From assembly GCA_947652115.1 (NCBI GenBank), contig OX393568.1, positions 5,402,641 through 5,466,640 of the forward strand: a stretch of 64,000 bases of DNA. Reading direction: 5' to 3'. The position numbers and the translations under genes are program-made. This document shows, piece after piece, positions 45,748 to 57,700 of the stretch (position 1 is its first letter; every line of letters begins with the position of its first letter). This stretch comes from Blastomussa wellsi. Taxonomy: Eukaryota > Cnidaria > Anthozoa > Scleractinia > Plerogyridae. The notes beneath the pieces were generated by a model, which saw only the letters and a program-made list of their open reading frames with translations, was not told where the DNA came from and made no database searches.

Positions 45748-46677
45748 TCATTCATCAGGCTTGACTTGATTGTCGTCATTTTCGTCGTCTGAAGCCTCGT
45801 TCTCCCCCTCAGAAGCGCTATTATCGTCACCGCCTTTATTTTCGTTGTCAACTTCTTGGCTTTCTGAGTCCACTTCCCTTTTCCTAGCAGGGATGACCTT
45901 GAAGAACGCTTCTCTCCAGTCTTTCGTCTCAGTAAATTCCAAAAGAATCTCAAACACCTGATTCACAGTAATTACTTTCCTGGATTTCAGCTTTACAAAC
46001 TCGGTGATTGGCAGCTGTGCATGAGCGATTCTCCGCTGAACAGCAAGCTCGTGGCACACACCTTTATGGTGATTGTGATCAACAAGCCCACCGATAATAT
46101 AAACCTTCGATTCGTCAATTTCACTCAACACATTAGGTGAATCTGATGTCAAATAAACTACATCTTCTTGCGAAAAGACATCACTGTACGGTTCCGTCTT
46201 AATGTGAACGTCCCAGTTTCGGTAATTACATTTGATCTCTTCCAGTATCGTCTTTGATTTACCCCCGAAGCTTGTCATATATAACTGAACTGGATGCTCC
46301 GCTCGTCTGTTGATAGAATACGTTCGCTGGATTTGTTTCAAGAGTTTATGAATATCTCGATCATTCATCAAATCATCAAAGCTCATGTCGATGGCGATGC
46401 GCAAAGGAGAAGCATGTTCGGAACTCATTAATTTAAATTTCTTTGCAGATGTCGAGTTTTTAGAAGACGAACCAACACTTGTAGCTGCTTGTCCGTCCTG
46501 CGTTTCCCCTTCTTCTTGTAATTCCCTCTTCTGTGCTTTCTTTCTTTCTTTCTTCTCCTTCCTTTTAATCTTTCTTTGCTCAACAAATAGCTGATGTTTC
46601 AAGAGTCTCTTTCGTTTTCGCTTGGACATTGTTTGCTGTTCTGTCTCTTCTTGTTTGTCTGCGTCTCCATCCTCCAT
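45748..46677 (-). CDS. TRMT10A: tRNA (guanine(9)-N1)-methyltransferase, TRMT10A-like, intronless
   Basis: SPOUT-family enzyme that transfers methyl from SAM to N1 of guanine 9 in tRNAs. The 309-residue product starts MEDGDADKQEETEQQ. A lysine and arginine-rich N-terminal coil occupies about residues 18-52, as expected for tRNA contact. The catalytic SPOUT core follows from about residue 88: LRIAIDMSFDDLM, VQLYMTSFGG, VVYLTSDSPNVL, then the knot motif YIIGGLVDHNHHKG and AHAQLPITEFVKL. The C-terminus after residue 265 is acidic (runs of D, E, N). Human TRMT10A is about 339 residues with introns; here one uninterrupted ORF encodes the full domain set. TRMT10B is an alternative assignment, but the arrangement and KVITVNQVFEILLEF segment favour 10A. 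It is transcribed divergently from TXNDC9. Confidence 0.92.
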   Translation of the reverse strand: MEDGDADKQEETEQQTMSKRKRKRLLKHQLFVEQRKIKRKEKKERKKAQKRELQEEGETQDGQAATSVGSSSKNSTSAKKFKLMSSEHASPLRIAIDMSFDDLMNDRDIHKLLKQIQRTYSINRRAEHPVQLYMTSFGGKSKTILEEIKCNYRNWDVHIKTEPYSDVFSQEDVVYLTSDSPNVLSEIDESKVYIIGGLVDHNHHKGVCHELAVQRRIAHAQLPITEFVKLKSRKVITVNQVFEILLEFTETKDWREAFFKVIPARKREVDSESQEVDNENKGGDDNSASEGENEASDDENDDNQVKPDE

Positions 46678-46944
46678 ACTTCACATTAACCACGAGAAAT
46701 TATTAACGAAACGTTTTCGGGTCCTAAACAGAGATACTTCGATCAAACATCGATAATGTTCAAATTCTTACGTGATCCGCCATCTTGAAATATCCCACAA
46801 TTCCTTGAGAGGACTGTAGTTCCCAGGAGGGCTCTGAATAAATTTTGGCGCCTGGAAACGAACTTTCAAACTGAATGACACAAATCCAAACTTTTGTCAA
46901 AATCTTGATTTTAGTTCATTTGTTGAACGGATTTTAACGTGAAA
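46678..46944. promoter_or_regulatory. Bidirectional promoter between TRMT10A and TXNDC9
   Basis: Only 267 bp separate the two divergent start codons, so both 5'UTRs and the promoter must lie here. CCGCCATCTTG at 46777-46787 matches the YY1 consensus on the reverse strand (CAAGATGGCGG), a common element of TATA-less housekeeping promoters. TTTTGGCGCC at 46843-46852 resembles an E2F site. There is no clear TATA box at an appropriate position for either gene. Motif matches are by eye only. Confidence 0.65.
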
Positions 46945-47613
46945 ATGGCTGGAAACATCGAGAATCAGATTCAAAACACCATGCTTCAAGCAACAAAGAT
47001 GATGGAAGAGCAGGTTGATTCAGAACTCGAGAAATTGGATCGCATGACGACAGATGAAATGGAAGAGCTTCGCGATAAACGACTTGAGCAACTGAAGAAA
47101 GCTGAGCAACAGAAACGGGAGTGGCTTCATCAAGGGCATGGCCAGTACAACGAGATTCCGGGTGAGAAGGAGTTCTTCAAAGAAACAAAGGACAGCCCTA
47201 GAATCGTGTGTCATTTCTTTCGCGACAGCACATTTCGTTGCAAGATCGTCGACAAGCATCTGGCTCTCTTGGCACCAAAGCACATTGAAGCAAAATTCGT
47301 CAAACTCGACGCCGAAAGATGCCATTTCCTCGTTGAAAGATTGAATGTTCGAGTCCTACCGACGATACTGTTGATTAAAGATGGTAAATTCTTAGATCGG
47401 ATCGTGGGATTTGATGATCTGGGCGGTCATGATGAGTTTAGCACAGAGATGATGGAATGGAGAATTGCACGTTCTGGTGTAATCAATTACAGCGGGGACT
47501 TGAGTTTAGCACCAGATCAGGCCAAAAAGAAAAGTTCCACCACTGTACTGAAAAAATCCATAAGAAGTCGAAGAGATATGGATGACGATGAAGATTCTGA
47601 TGATGACTTCTAG
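46945..47613 (+). CDS. TXNDC9: Thioredoxin domain-containing protein 9 (phosducin-like), intronless
   Basis: Cytosolic phosducin-like/thioredoxin-fold protein; in yeast and mammals this family (PLP1, TXNDC9) modulates folding of actin and tubulin by the CCT chaperonin and has been tied to redox signalling. The ATG at 46945 gives MAGNIENQ and 222 residues, against 226 in human. An N-terminal coiled helix (EEQVDSELEKLDRM, ELRDKRLEQLKKAEQQKREW) is followed by GHGQYNEIPGEKEFF and the thioredoxin fold (VCHFFRDSTFRCKIVDKHL, KFVKLDAERCHFLVERL, VLPTILLIKDGKFLDRIVGF). The active-site position has a single cysteine (FRCK) instead of CxxC, as in the family. It ends with an acidic DDDEDSDDDF tail. An in-frame GTG two codons upstream is not preferred over ATG. 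Confidence 0.96.
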   Translation: MAGNIENQIQNTMLQATKMMEEQVDSELEKLDRMTTDEMEELRDKRLEQLKKAEQQKREWLHQGHGQYNEIPGEKEFFKETKDSPRIVCHFFRDSTFRCKIVDKHLALLAPKHIEAKFVKLDAERCHFLVERLNVRVLPTILLIKDGKFLDRIVGFDDLGGHDEFSTEMMEWRIARSGVINYSGDLSLAPDQAKKKSSTTVLKKSIRSRRDMDDDEDSDDDF

Positions 47614-50600
47614 TTTGATTTCATTTTGTCCAACTGAAGGCTCTCTTACTCAAAAATTTCAAAGCTATGCATGAAAACCAATAACAAGAGTGGATCCAGA
47701 CTGACTTCCACTGTTTTACAGAAGTCAGTCACTTTTTATAGGGTTAGGGTTAAAGAATGTTTCAATGCTTTAATATCAAAAATGTAAGCACCATATCAAC
47801 ATATTGTCTAAGTGATTCAAAACACCCCAAATGGTGCTTTTTCCTCGTTGGAGCATGCCAAAAGGCCCCTGGAGGCATGTTCCTTCAGCACTTGCGTTCA
47901 GACGCAGGGGTGATTCTAAGGGGAGGGTACAGGGGGTGCACCCCCTCCCTGAGATGACCTACGGCTTTCTAATACAACTAGTATTTTGCTTACGTCACCC
48001 ATCAGTTATGTCATTCTTTAGTGTTGCAACCCTCCTAAGGAGTTAGAAGGTGGTCACCATACACCTTATTCCAAAATGGACGCTGAGTTATGCACATACA
48101 AATTAGCCCTTGTTGCCTCGTGCAAGATAAAATATTCTTTTGAGTTTTGAGCTTAAAAACGAGGCAAGAAGGGCTAATTTGAATACCAACAAAAGAATAT
48201 TAAGATGGTAGCCATTTTGGAATAAGGTGTATTAATCTGGCCACTGCCAACATAGTAGTAACAGTGTTACCGTGGTTACTGAGCCTTTCAATGAGATGCA
48301 AACCCTGAAGATAAAAGGCCAATGAGTGCATTTTACGCTGCCATCAATAAATTTTTCTCAGCAGAATGAGATGTCACCAAATTTCATAGCCTTAGATATT
48401 AGTAGATTGTGATCCATTTTACTTGTTTGTTTTTCATGGCAGTATAAATCAATCATTAGTTGGGTTTTGAACATTAGAGTTCACATTTTTATTGTTGAAA
48501 GGCACAGTCACAAGAAAATAACTGATTAAATATTTTTGGGACAGCACAAGTTGCTAAAGTGGTTACGGTTCCAGACAATGTGATTAATTTTAAAGTTTTA
48601 ATCATCACTTTCAAAGCTATACATGGCCAAGTACTGTATTATGTCTGATTTTATTCACAGAAAGATTCCCTTCACTTACAGTCTTCGCTTTGAACTATTA
48701 TTAGTACCTCTGTCCACAAAATGTAATTTAAAACTTATTTATTTACAATAGTGTATGATAAGCTTTTAGGCCATGGATAATTTTTTAAGCAGACCATGTT
48801 TTGCATTGACAATGCTTTATCAAGGAGGTTGGGGTCTTTCTGTGCGTACCGTATGTAAAAATGTATCACACTGCTTTACCTTTGTTCATGATTCTTTGTA
48901 GATTGGGGCAGCATTGTTTCTCATCATTTGTTTCTTTTGTTTTACGTGATCTGTGACCGGTACCCACAGAAGGAGTGGGACTTTGTAATATGACATCCAA
49001 TCCCACTCCAGCTTGGTCTGATCAAAATGGTGACACAATGTGTCATGTCCTTTCACAGGAAAAAACCCTGATTTGTTTAGGACTATGAGTCTATAATATC
49101 AAGACATTTAACTGGCCATCAAATAAAAAGTGTATTTAAAAATGTGCCTCAGTATTGCAGAAAGTTTTTTGTCCCTTCTAAAGGCAGATTTACGTTTTAC
49201 GATTATTGCCCTAATCAGTTTGCTCATTCATACAGCCCTATAGTTAAATACACACTATGATCTTAAAAAGACCAATCCCTAACATCCTCGTCTGTGGGAG
49301 GTTGGCAGCAGCAGAGTAGGGGACCGCTTGTCAGGGTGAAGTACAGTGGGACTTAGGTCTTGGGGCCACTACAGTAGCTTTGAAGGCCTCACAGGAACCC
49401 TGAACGAACTGGCAAATAGGGGCTCTGGCATGTCTGCAGAGGGTTAGTCACCCCTTCAGACTAATGAGCAAATACAGAAACCGACACAGGAAATTTACAG
49501 TGTTTGTGCTACGCATGCTCAGCAGTTTAAGTGGATGAAAAGCTCACTTAGTCAAAAGCGGTTATAAATAGATTATGAACTACTTTCCTATAGAGTGAAA
49601 ATTATCCCAGTAATGCCATCTTGAGATACAGTTCAGGAATAAAAAAGTCACCACTAACATTTTGCTATTAAATGAAATCCTCAATCCACTGTTATAGACA
49701 GTGGTAAAAAAGAGCACACACTGTGATTGATAAGTACAAGAAAGCTATATAGGGGTTGGGTCAGGGTCGGGGTTTGAAACCCCCAGTGGCACCCCTATAC
49801 CCAAAGTAGGCTAGGAAATAGTTATCATATCCTCTCTCCAAATCGTGAGTTAAATATTAATTTTTCTAAAATATATATTTTTTTATTTTACTTTATATTT
49901 ATTATTTTTTCTTTTGCCAAAAGCCTACTTGTTGTGAAGTATTTTCAACACTCTGATTTTCAAGTTCTAATAGTCGTTACAAACCTTTTACATATTTGCA
50001 GAACATAAAATGCTTATCGATAATTTGTTGGAAACTCAAAATGTGGTGACGTGACAAATATGGTGACGTGACAGGCTGGTGTGAGTAACGCAAGAGAGTT
50101 CATACAATATTAGCTAACAACATGCTTGCAAGACATGTGAGGCAAAGTTACCAAAAGAATTACTTCATTTGTTATAAAGATATTTGAAAGAAACTGCATG
50201 AACAGGTGATATGATCAGAAATCGTCAAAAAAGCTTTCGCCTATTAAAATCACCCAAACGTCTCAGCGGGTGCGTGATCGTGAAAACAATGATCAGTCAC
50301 GTGTCTACCGTTTGTTCGCGCCACGTACCGATGAGAGGCTCGCGCCAAAAACCAAATATCATTAACTTCACGCCGTTTATTTCACGACCTGTCGATTTGT
50401 TTACATCGTAAATGCAAGAAATCCTCTTTGGTGATTTGTCTGATCAGCATCGCAAACCCTTGGCTCATAGCAGAGTTCCTATGTTGTCTGTTGATGCAAC
50501 GATTGAACCAGCCGAATGAAGCATTCCGCCTGGACTTGTACGTTGGTCATAGAATATGTAAGCCTTCACGATTTTCTCCTTTTTATTTTCTGATAGTGCT

Positions 50601-51793
50601 ACGATCGAGAATTTTAGCTTTCAACACTAGTATTGTATGCCAAAGAGACTATTTTATATATTAGCCATGCATGTAGCATGCGAAAGCGAGGTTTTCCTCG
50701 AATGCTGGACGTTTATAGATTTGTAAAACCACTTTCAGGTGATTTACATTGTTTCAGATTTGTTTGAGGTCTGCCAGTTTTGCTCTCGGCACATTTTCTT
50801 TGTGTTTCACTTACGATGGTATTGAACTGTGGCTTTTAATTAACTTTTATCATATGAAAGGCAAATTGAATTGGTATCTCGATAGCGCACATCACCTTCT
50901 TGGAGAAATTCCTTGCAGAAACTGCCTGTCATTTGTTATTTTGCCAAGGTCATTTGACCAGAACTGACATTCGAAAAATCAGAGTTTGTACTTCATCCTG
51001 TTTACCATAAAATCTCTTATGGTAGACCTAAAATTATAAAATTTATATCTTGCGATCGATAAACTTACAAACTTAAATTTGTAGCGAGTTATTTCGCTTT
51101 AAACACAAAAATACATATGTCAATAACATTCAGCATTTTCAGGGCCCCTCAGAATTTTTTGGCATGACTTTAATTGTTGTTTCCCGATTGTTGTCACAAC
51201 TAACCGGTTTTTAAACACCATTCACAGTCAAATTAACTTGTAAACAGTTTTATAAACTTGTTGAGCTGATTAGAAGGAGGAATAGTTTTGACAATTTTTG
51301 GGGCTAAAATTTTGTGGCCATGTAGTTATGCCTCCCTTCAGAGCTTGGCCCCTCCTGTTTGTCGCTTCTTCTCGGTTGCTATCGATCGTTTGGAAGTAAG
51401 CGGGGTTAACTCGCATTTTTGTGCTTGTTTAAGACCGTTATGAGGCTGTATTCTGTACCTAAGAGAGTCAGTGTTATTCCAAAGACTCATGAAAACTCGA
51501 TGTCGAAATTATGGGAGGAGGCAAAGGTTAGATTTATTGCTGTGACAAGACTCTCGTTTTCGCTTCGTTGAGAAGCGACCATGAAATGAAACAACAGCAT
51601 TGCTAATGTAGCTTATGTTCACTTTTCTAAGCCACATAGAAGAGCAATCGTCACTTGTAAACGTACCTTCTCTAGTTTAATTTCGGCTTTTGAATAGCTT
51701 TACTCTCGTGACAGGAAATACTTGGATTAATACGCGAAGGAAGGTTCGAGCTTACTACAATCGCCATTGTTGTGTTTTGCTTCTTCCTTTAGG
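47614..51793. other. TXNDC9 3'UTR, intergenic repeats and probable CRAMP1 5' region
   Basis: No protein-coding gene is supported. The left part includes TXNDC9 3'UTR (an AATAAA occurs at about 48346) and a TA-flanked MITE. The middle is AT-rich with short decayed ORFs only. The right part must contain CRAMP1's promoter and possibly a noncoding first exon, because CRAMP1's ATG follows a good acceptor-like TTCCTTTAG at 51784-51792. A 43-codon ORF at 51440-51571 followed internally by a GTTAGA donor-like site could belong to that first exon. Confidence 0.5.
48062..48229. mobile_element. TA-flanked MITE (CACCTTATTCCAAAATGG ends)
   Basis: CACCTTATTCCAAAATGG at 48062-48079 and its exact reverse complement at 48212-48229 are flanked by TA at 48060-48061 and 48230-48231. 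An inner pair (AAATTAGCCCTTGTTGCCTC with GAGGCAAGAAGGGCTAATTT) extends the hairpin. Tc1/mariner-type by its target duplication. Confidence 0.82.
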
Positions 51794-54700
51794 ATGACTG
51801 CGAGCGAGCTGCCTCCATCCAAGCAAGATAATGCAGACAAAGACGCTGAAAAAGGTGAAGATTTGACAGAAAAGGTCGCTGGCAAAGACTACCAGGTGTT
51901 GCACGAAACACGATCGCAGAAACAAGCTTCAAAAAAACGACTTCACGAAGACCATGCGGAAACAAGTACAAAAGACTCGAGCTTTGCTGTAGCATCTGAA
52001 ACAGCGAATAATTCTGTTGGTGTAGCGACAAGAAGTAGTACAAGACCCAGTAAAAGACCAAAATTATCCATTCCTGCAGCTAAAAGAATTGGAAACCAAG
52101 GTATGCAAGCTTTAATAATGATTCACTTTTTGCACCGAACGACATACGTACTTCAGATCAGACCGCCATTTTGAGTTGCATGCGAATTTCAAACATGAAG
52201 ATCGGTTCCTATTGATTTTGAGGTATCTCTGTAAATAATGTTGCTTTTTTATAGATTGCAGTTTTCATTTTAATTTTTTTTTACTGTTAAAGTTTTGTTG
52301 AAAAATTGGAAAAATTCAGACAAAGTTGTAGACTGATAGAGACTTTTGTTTACTGAGTTGTCGGTGGAGAATTTGGTACACGTCTCACAATTTCTGCCAT
52401 CCTAGCAAGTCAGATTTACCCTGTTCATACCAAATAAAATTTCGTTTTAATTTTAAAATCCCAGTGATAAATAGCAAAATGAAAATAAAATGAAAACATT
52501 TTGGTGCTATATAAGAGTTGTTGCCTTATAAAAATTCTAAAAATTTAAAATTTTATACTTAATTTTTACTACACCAGAAAAGTTAAAACAATAAGCATAC
52601 TATTTAACAAATGGTAAACGCCATAGCATGTACTATTGAGTTATGGGTGCACGCGGGAGGTTGCTAAGCACGAAAGAAGCGTAAGAGTCGCACGAGGCGA
52701 TAGCCGAGTGCGACTCTAGCTTCTTGAGTGCTTAGCAAACCTCCCAAGTGCATCCGTAACTCAATAGTACATGCTATGGCGTTTACCATTTGTTTTATAA
52801 CATAACACTGAGACATTGGGACAACAGAGCTGCTTTTATTGAGGTACATCGCAAAAAATGTTGGTGTAGTCTTACATGACAGGAGAAAATAAGCGCGCGA
52901 AAATTCATTCATGACAAGCGACTGCACACCAGCAACTCGATAAAGTTTAATCACGTTTCCTGAAATATCGATCAAAATCCTCTTTCTAAGGTCTGTATCC
53001 AACAACCGGTGAAATAGTTCAATAGAATTATGAACAAACTCAGGGAAAAAAGTAGACAACCGTCCAAAGTTATTAAAACACGAAGGACTGAATTTCACAT
53101 CGATTCAGAGAATGAACCGTTGAAAACAATTTTCACATTTTGAATGGTGCATTCGCTGAAGCGCGCGCATTTGCACACACGTCAGCAGCATACACCCATG
53201 GGCAAATAGTAGATGCTGAATTGACCAATCAGAGCGCGCGCTTTGCTTTAGTTACGTTATAATTAATGTTTTTGCATGTAGACTCGAGTTTCACTTGGTT
53301 CTAGATATTAGATGCTGTATTATGTTTTAAATGTGCATCCCTGATTAAGTACCACCTCCAAATGAGTGGCACTCTAGAGACCAAAATACTAGTAAGTGTC
53401 ACTCCGGAATAAGTGCTGTACCCGTCAACAGTAGTGCCGCGTTTATTCAAAGCAAGAAAGCTCTGGAGTGGCATTCACCCAAATGGTGTTATGTCCTGAT
53501 GCAGCTGGTCATGACTGGGAAGAAAACAGTGACTGAGTTAATGTTGTTGTTGGCATTCAAGAGCGACAAGCAACATGGCCCAAGAAGTAGCTACAGCACA
53601 TACAATGAAATTGCAACAATAGAACATCTTACGCGCCAAAATTCCGACAGTGACATTAAGGTAGAGAAGTGAAGACAAAATACAGACATGGTTCACTTTT
53701 GAATTCAGACAAGCAACACGGGCATTTCATTGGCTAAGGGAGTTCTATAACAAGTGATGTGTTGTTAAGTTGGCTGGCTGAATGGTGAAAAAGTTGCATT
53801 GCCTTGTGCACAAATTTGATCCGGACCAAAGTGAAGGGAGGTGCCAAACTTCTACATAGTTGCTTCATGTTGAATGTAAACAATCTGCTATGAGTTTCAG
53901 TGATGTGGGATACTTAGCCAAAGTGCAAACTTCTCATTGTGCATTATTGTGTGTGGCTTCAGTAGTAATAATAATATATATATTTTTTTTATTATTATTG
54001 TTTCGCTCTTTATAGAAAACAGTGCTGGCAGTGAAGCAATAGCATCATCGTCATCATCTCCGCCACAGGTGAAGAGAAGGAAAAAGCAAGTTAAAAGACA
54101 ATGGGAGTCTTGGGGGAAAGCAGAAAAAGACACTTTCTTTGAGGCTTTGCACGAATATGGCAAGGACTTTGATAGGATCTGCAACTTCCTTGCGACAAAA
54201 CACAAGAGAAGAGGTGACCCACTGGCTTTGATTAAAAACAAAGATCAAGTGCGCCATTTCTATTATCGTTCCTTAAACAAGATTGCAAAGTATCTACCTG
54301 CTGAACAGCTAAGTGGAAGTGACAACCAAAAGAAAATGGTAATTGAGTTGAAAGGTTTAATTTGTTATGGAGAACTGCGCAAGAAAATTTGTGGTTGGAA
54401 CGACAAACATGGCAAAAAGCTGGAAGAGTTACTGAGTCATGGAACAATCACCATTCGCAGCAAAGGGCGTAATTTCAAAATAAAGGCGCCTATGCAGTGT
54501 CGTGCTCTTAAACGACTTACATCAACAGGACAGGGCAAAGAAGATGGCGATACTCAATCTCTTGCCATGCCAAGTAAAGTTGTATTAGAGGTCTTGCCAT
54601 ATAATCATTCAGCTTGGGCAGCTGTACAGAAATTGTCCAAGAATCCAAGATTGAGGACATCAGTGCCACCAAAGAAACCATTGAGTTTGATGCTTCATTT

Positions 54701-57700
54701 TCTTATGAAAAGGTGGCATATTGTGTCTCAAAAGACTTCAGAACCGTTGAACTTGTGTATTGTTATTCCTCCAGAATTTTATGTCAGCTCAGATGTTGTA
54801 GAAAACGCTGCTACCCCAGATGCATTGCCACTGGAAGACATGACAAAAACTTGCTCACCATCTTCACTAGAGGAAGAGAAATCTGCAGGCACCAATGTTT
54901 TTGTTTTAAATGGAATCTTACATCATTCTTCTCGGGAGGTGGTTGAGAGTGGGTGCAATATCACATCTTCTGGACCTAACACACAGGGTAGAAGTTGTGC
55001 TGATAATCGCAGTCAAACTGATAAATCAGCAGAAATGCTCTTGAGTGTGGAAAGTTCATCACAGAGATTTACTGAAACAACAGTGGAGTCTTGCTCTACT
55101 TCAGAGCCTGCTAAGCAGGATGAGAAAGGTTCTTGCAATGACAAGAGTGATCGTTCTTTTTGGACGTTAGAGACATGTGGGAATATTACTTTTGGAGAAA
55201 TATTCTGCAAACTTGGAAGGCCCCCAAAGTTAAAACTTGAGTACACATGGGATGACATTGAGAACAATCTTGCACCTTCACAGACTGCGTTGTCTTTGAC
55301 AAAACTTGTAAATATTGCATCAGCAGAGTTTACTAAAGGAAAAGAAAGCAGTGAAGAGTCCAAGACCACTTCAAAATCTTCAGATGTGTCACTTGCTAAG
55401 AACATTTCTAAGAACTGTTCACACTCTGCATCCAGAGATAAAGGTGCATCTCCTAGTGCGACAAAAGACAAAACTGGAGCTAAATCCTCGCGTTCTGTCA
55501 CTAAGACAAGTGACAAACTGCCATTTATCCTTCCTTCTGTGGTTCCCCCAGCCACACAAACATCAACGAATAGGACTGTCATTTCTGATCTCTCATCCTT
55601 AGCACGCCCCAATGCCAAGATGCGTAAAAGACAACTGAGACCAAGTGTACATAGAACTCTTTTACCTCGGCCAGTCGGCAGTCCTAGCTCTGTCCCCCCT
55701 GGGGCTGTAGCAGTGTCTTTTATTCCACAACCAGGACAGACAGTCGGCACAATCCTTGCATCTGGTGTGTCCACTTCAACAGTGACAGTGGCATCTCAGT
55801 CCAAGATGGTAGTTTCATCTAAAACTGTACCAGGTTTGTTTTTATCACTAATATTTTTTATGCTTTTCTTGTCTTGAGTGACTATACTAATCTCCATCGC
55901 CATCCAGAAGGATATTGATGCTGCTGGTAGGATAACTTTAGTTGCTTAGAGGCTGGTGAAAAATAAAATGGTGGTATAATCCTGTTAATCTGAACCTTCA
56001 AGGGGATTGGAAAAGGTTCAGTTACCACGGTGTTTGGGTTATCCAAGGTAAAATTAGTAAGAAAATGGTTTGGAGGGGAATCAAAATGGTAGAGTTGACA
56101 AAGGTTCAAGTTATTAACCCATTGACTCCTAAACCGGCCGTGACAGACCTTGACCTTTGTTCTGCTTCTGACGTCATCAGCTTTGACCAAAATAGGAATC
56201 CCATTTATCCCAGTTCTACAGAAGGAAAAGAGCTTTCCAATGATACCCAGATGATATTGATTGGGCCAATGGAGCTTGAAATGTGCAGGAAAACGCTTAG
56301 AATTTTCCGCCAAAAACTAGGAGGAAAATTTCCCTCACTTACCCTTGGCTACTCCATGTTGAGTATTTCCCGTCTCAATGATGCTTTCGTGGCAATTCTT
56401 GAACTGAAAGCAAGCCCAGTAAAAGGCCAACAAAAGCAGAAAAAGATATGAGGAAAGGAGAAATGAAAAGCGAAAAATGAAGAAATGGAAAAGCCTAAAG
56501 ATGTGGGTCACTTTCTCGTCCGAAATTTTGATTTGTGCGCATGCCCGAGCTAAAATATCGTTAAATGCGATACTAGTGAAAAACCATGCATGCCTTCATT
56601 CTGCAAATGGATTTTGGAGAAATTTGAAGCATATTTAGACTATAACTGACTAGAAAATGTTCAAAATGTCTAAAAAACACGTTTTTTTAAAAAATCTCCA
56701 GGTGTCAATGGGTTAACGGTAAACTTAGGTTCAATTGTATGCTCTCATGTGATCATTTAGTTATAGTTTGGTGAACATTAATAAGTGTAATCAGGGCTGT
56801 CATTAAGGGCCATAACCCGTAACACGTGTTACGGCTGTGTATGCTAAATTTTCCCTTGGTGCTATGGGTGAAATTACCTGTTGTTGAAATAATTCAACCA
56901 CAAAGTAACAAGTTTGCTACGGGTGTGGAGAACAAGGCTACAGGCCAAACTTAGTGACAGCTATGGTAATTAGTAAACATGTGAACCTTTTTTTTCAAAA
57001 ACTTCATCCCAAGGCTAAAAAACTACCTGAAGCCTTCTTGTGTAGACTCTTTTCTGTACTCTTTCTGCTACCAACCCTCCACTTAATGTTGATATTTACT
57101 TGATTTAAACTAAGCACACTTGCCCTGTTTGTGGGGAGGAGCGTTACATGATGAGACTAAAAATGGCTTCGAGGGAGACTGCTATTAACCAGAAGTGCTT
57201 TAATTTGTTGCAGAAACATCGAGCAGCTGTGAAGAACCTGTTATGACAAGCCTTGTGGATACTACTTCATCACCGCATGCAGTGGTTGATAGTAGCCTTA
57301 GAAAAGCAAACTCTGCTGACTTGGGACTGGAAATGCCAGGATTTGCAGACACAGACCTTCTTGCTGTTATGGATGATTTTGTGGGAAGTTCAAAATCTCT
57401 AGCAGGAAGTGCTGTGACCACTTCAAACTCTGTTGATTCTATTATTGGTCTTGCACTTGGAACAGTTCTGAATGACAATGTGACAACATCATCGATGGCT
57501 GGAATAAATGAAGATTCCAATTCTGCATTTTTAGCATCTCTTACGAGTTTAAAAACTTCCAATTTAGACTTAGCAGCACAAACAGTTCAGAGAATTGGCT
57601 CCAGCACGGGATTAACTGCTTCCGAGGTGCATATCGAGGAATTAAATTCCGGTGTAGCTGGTGGTGTGCCATCAAGCATGGCCAGTCCAGCATTGGAAAA

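Noticed and set aside
51440..51571. 43-codon ORF (MRLYSVPKR...) as the true N-terminus of CRAMP1
   Set aside because: Joining it to the exon at 51793 or 51794 through its best donor does not keep the frame. It is more likely an upstream ORF or noncoding first exon.
52664..53098. 144-codon minus-strand ORF
   Set aside because: It starts within a fold-back element and reads through noncoding repeat; no recognisable domain and no splice partner.
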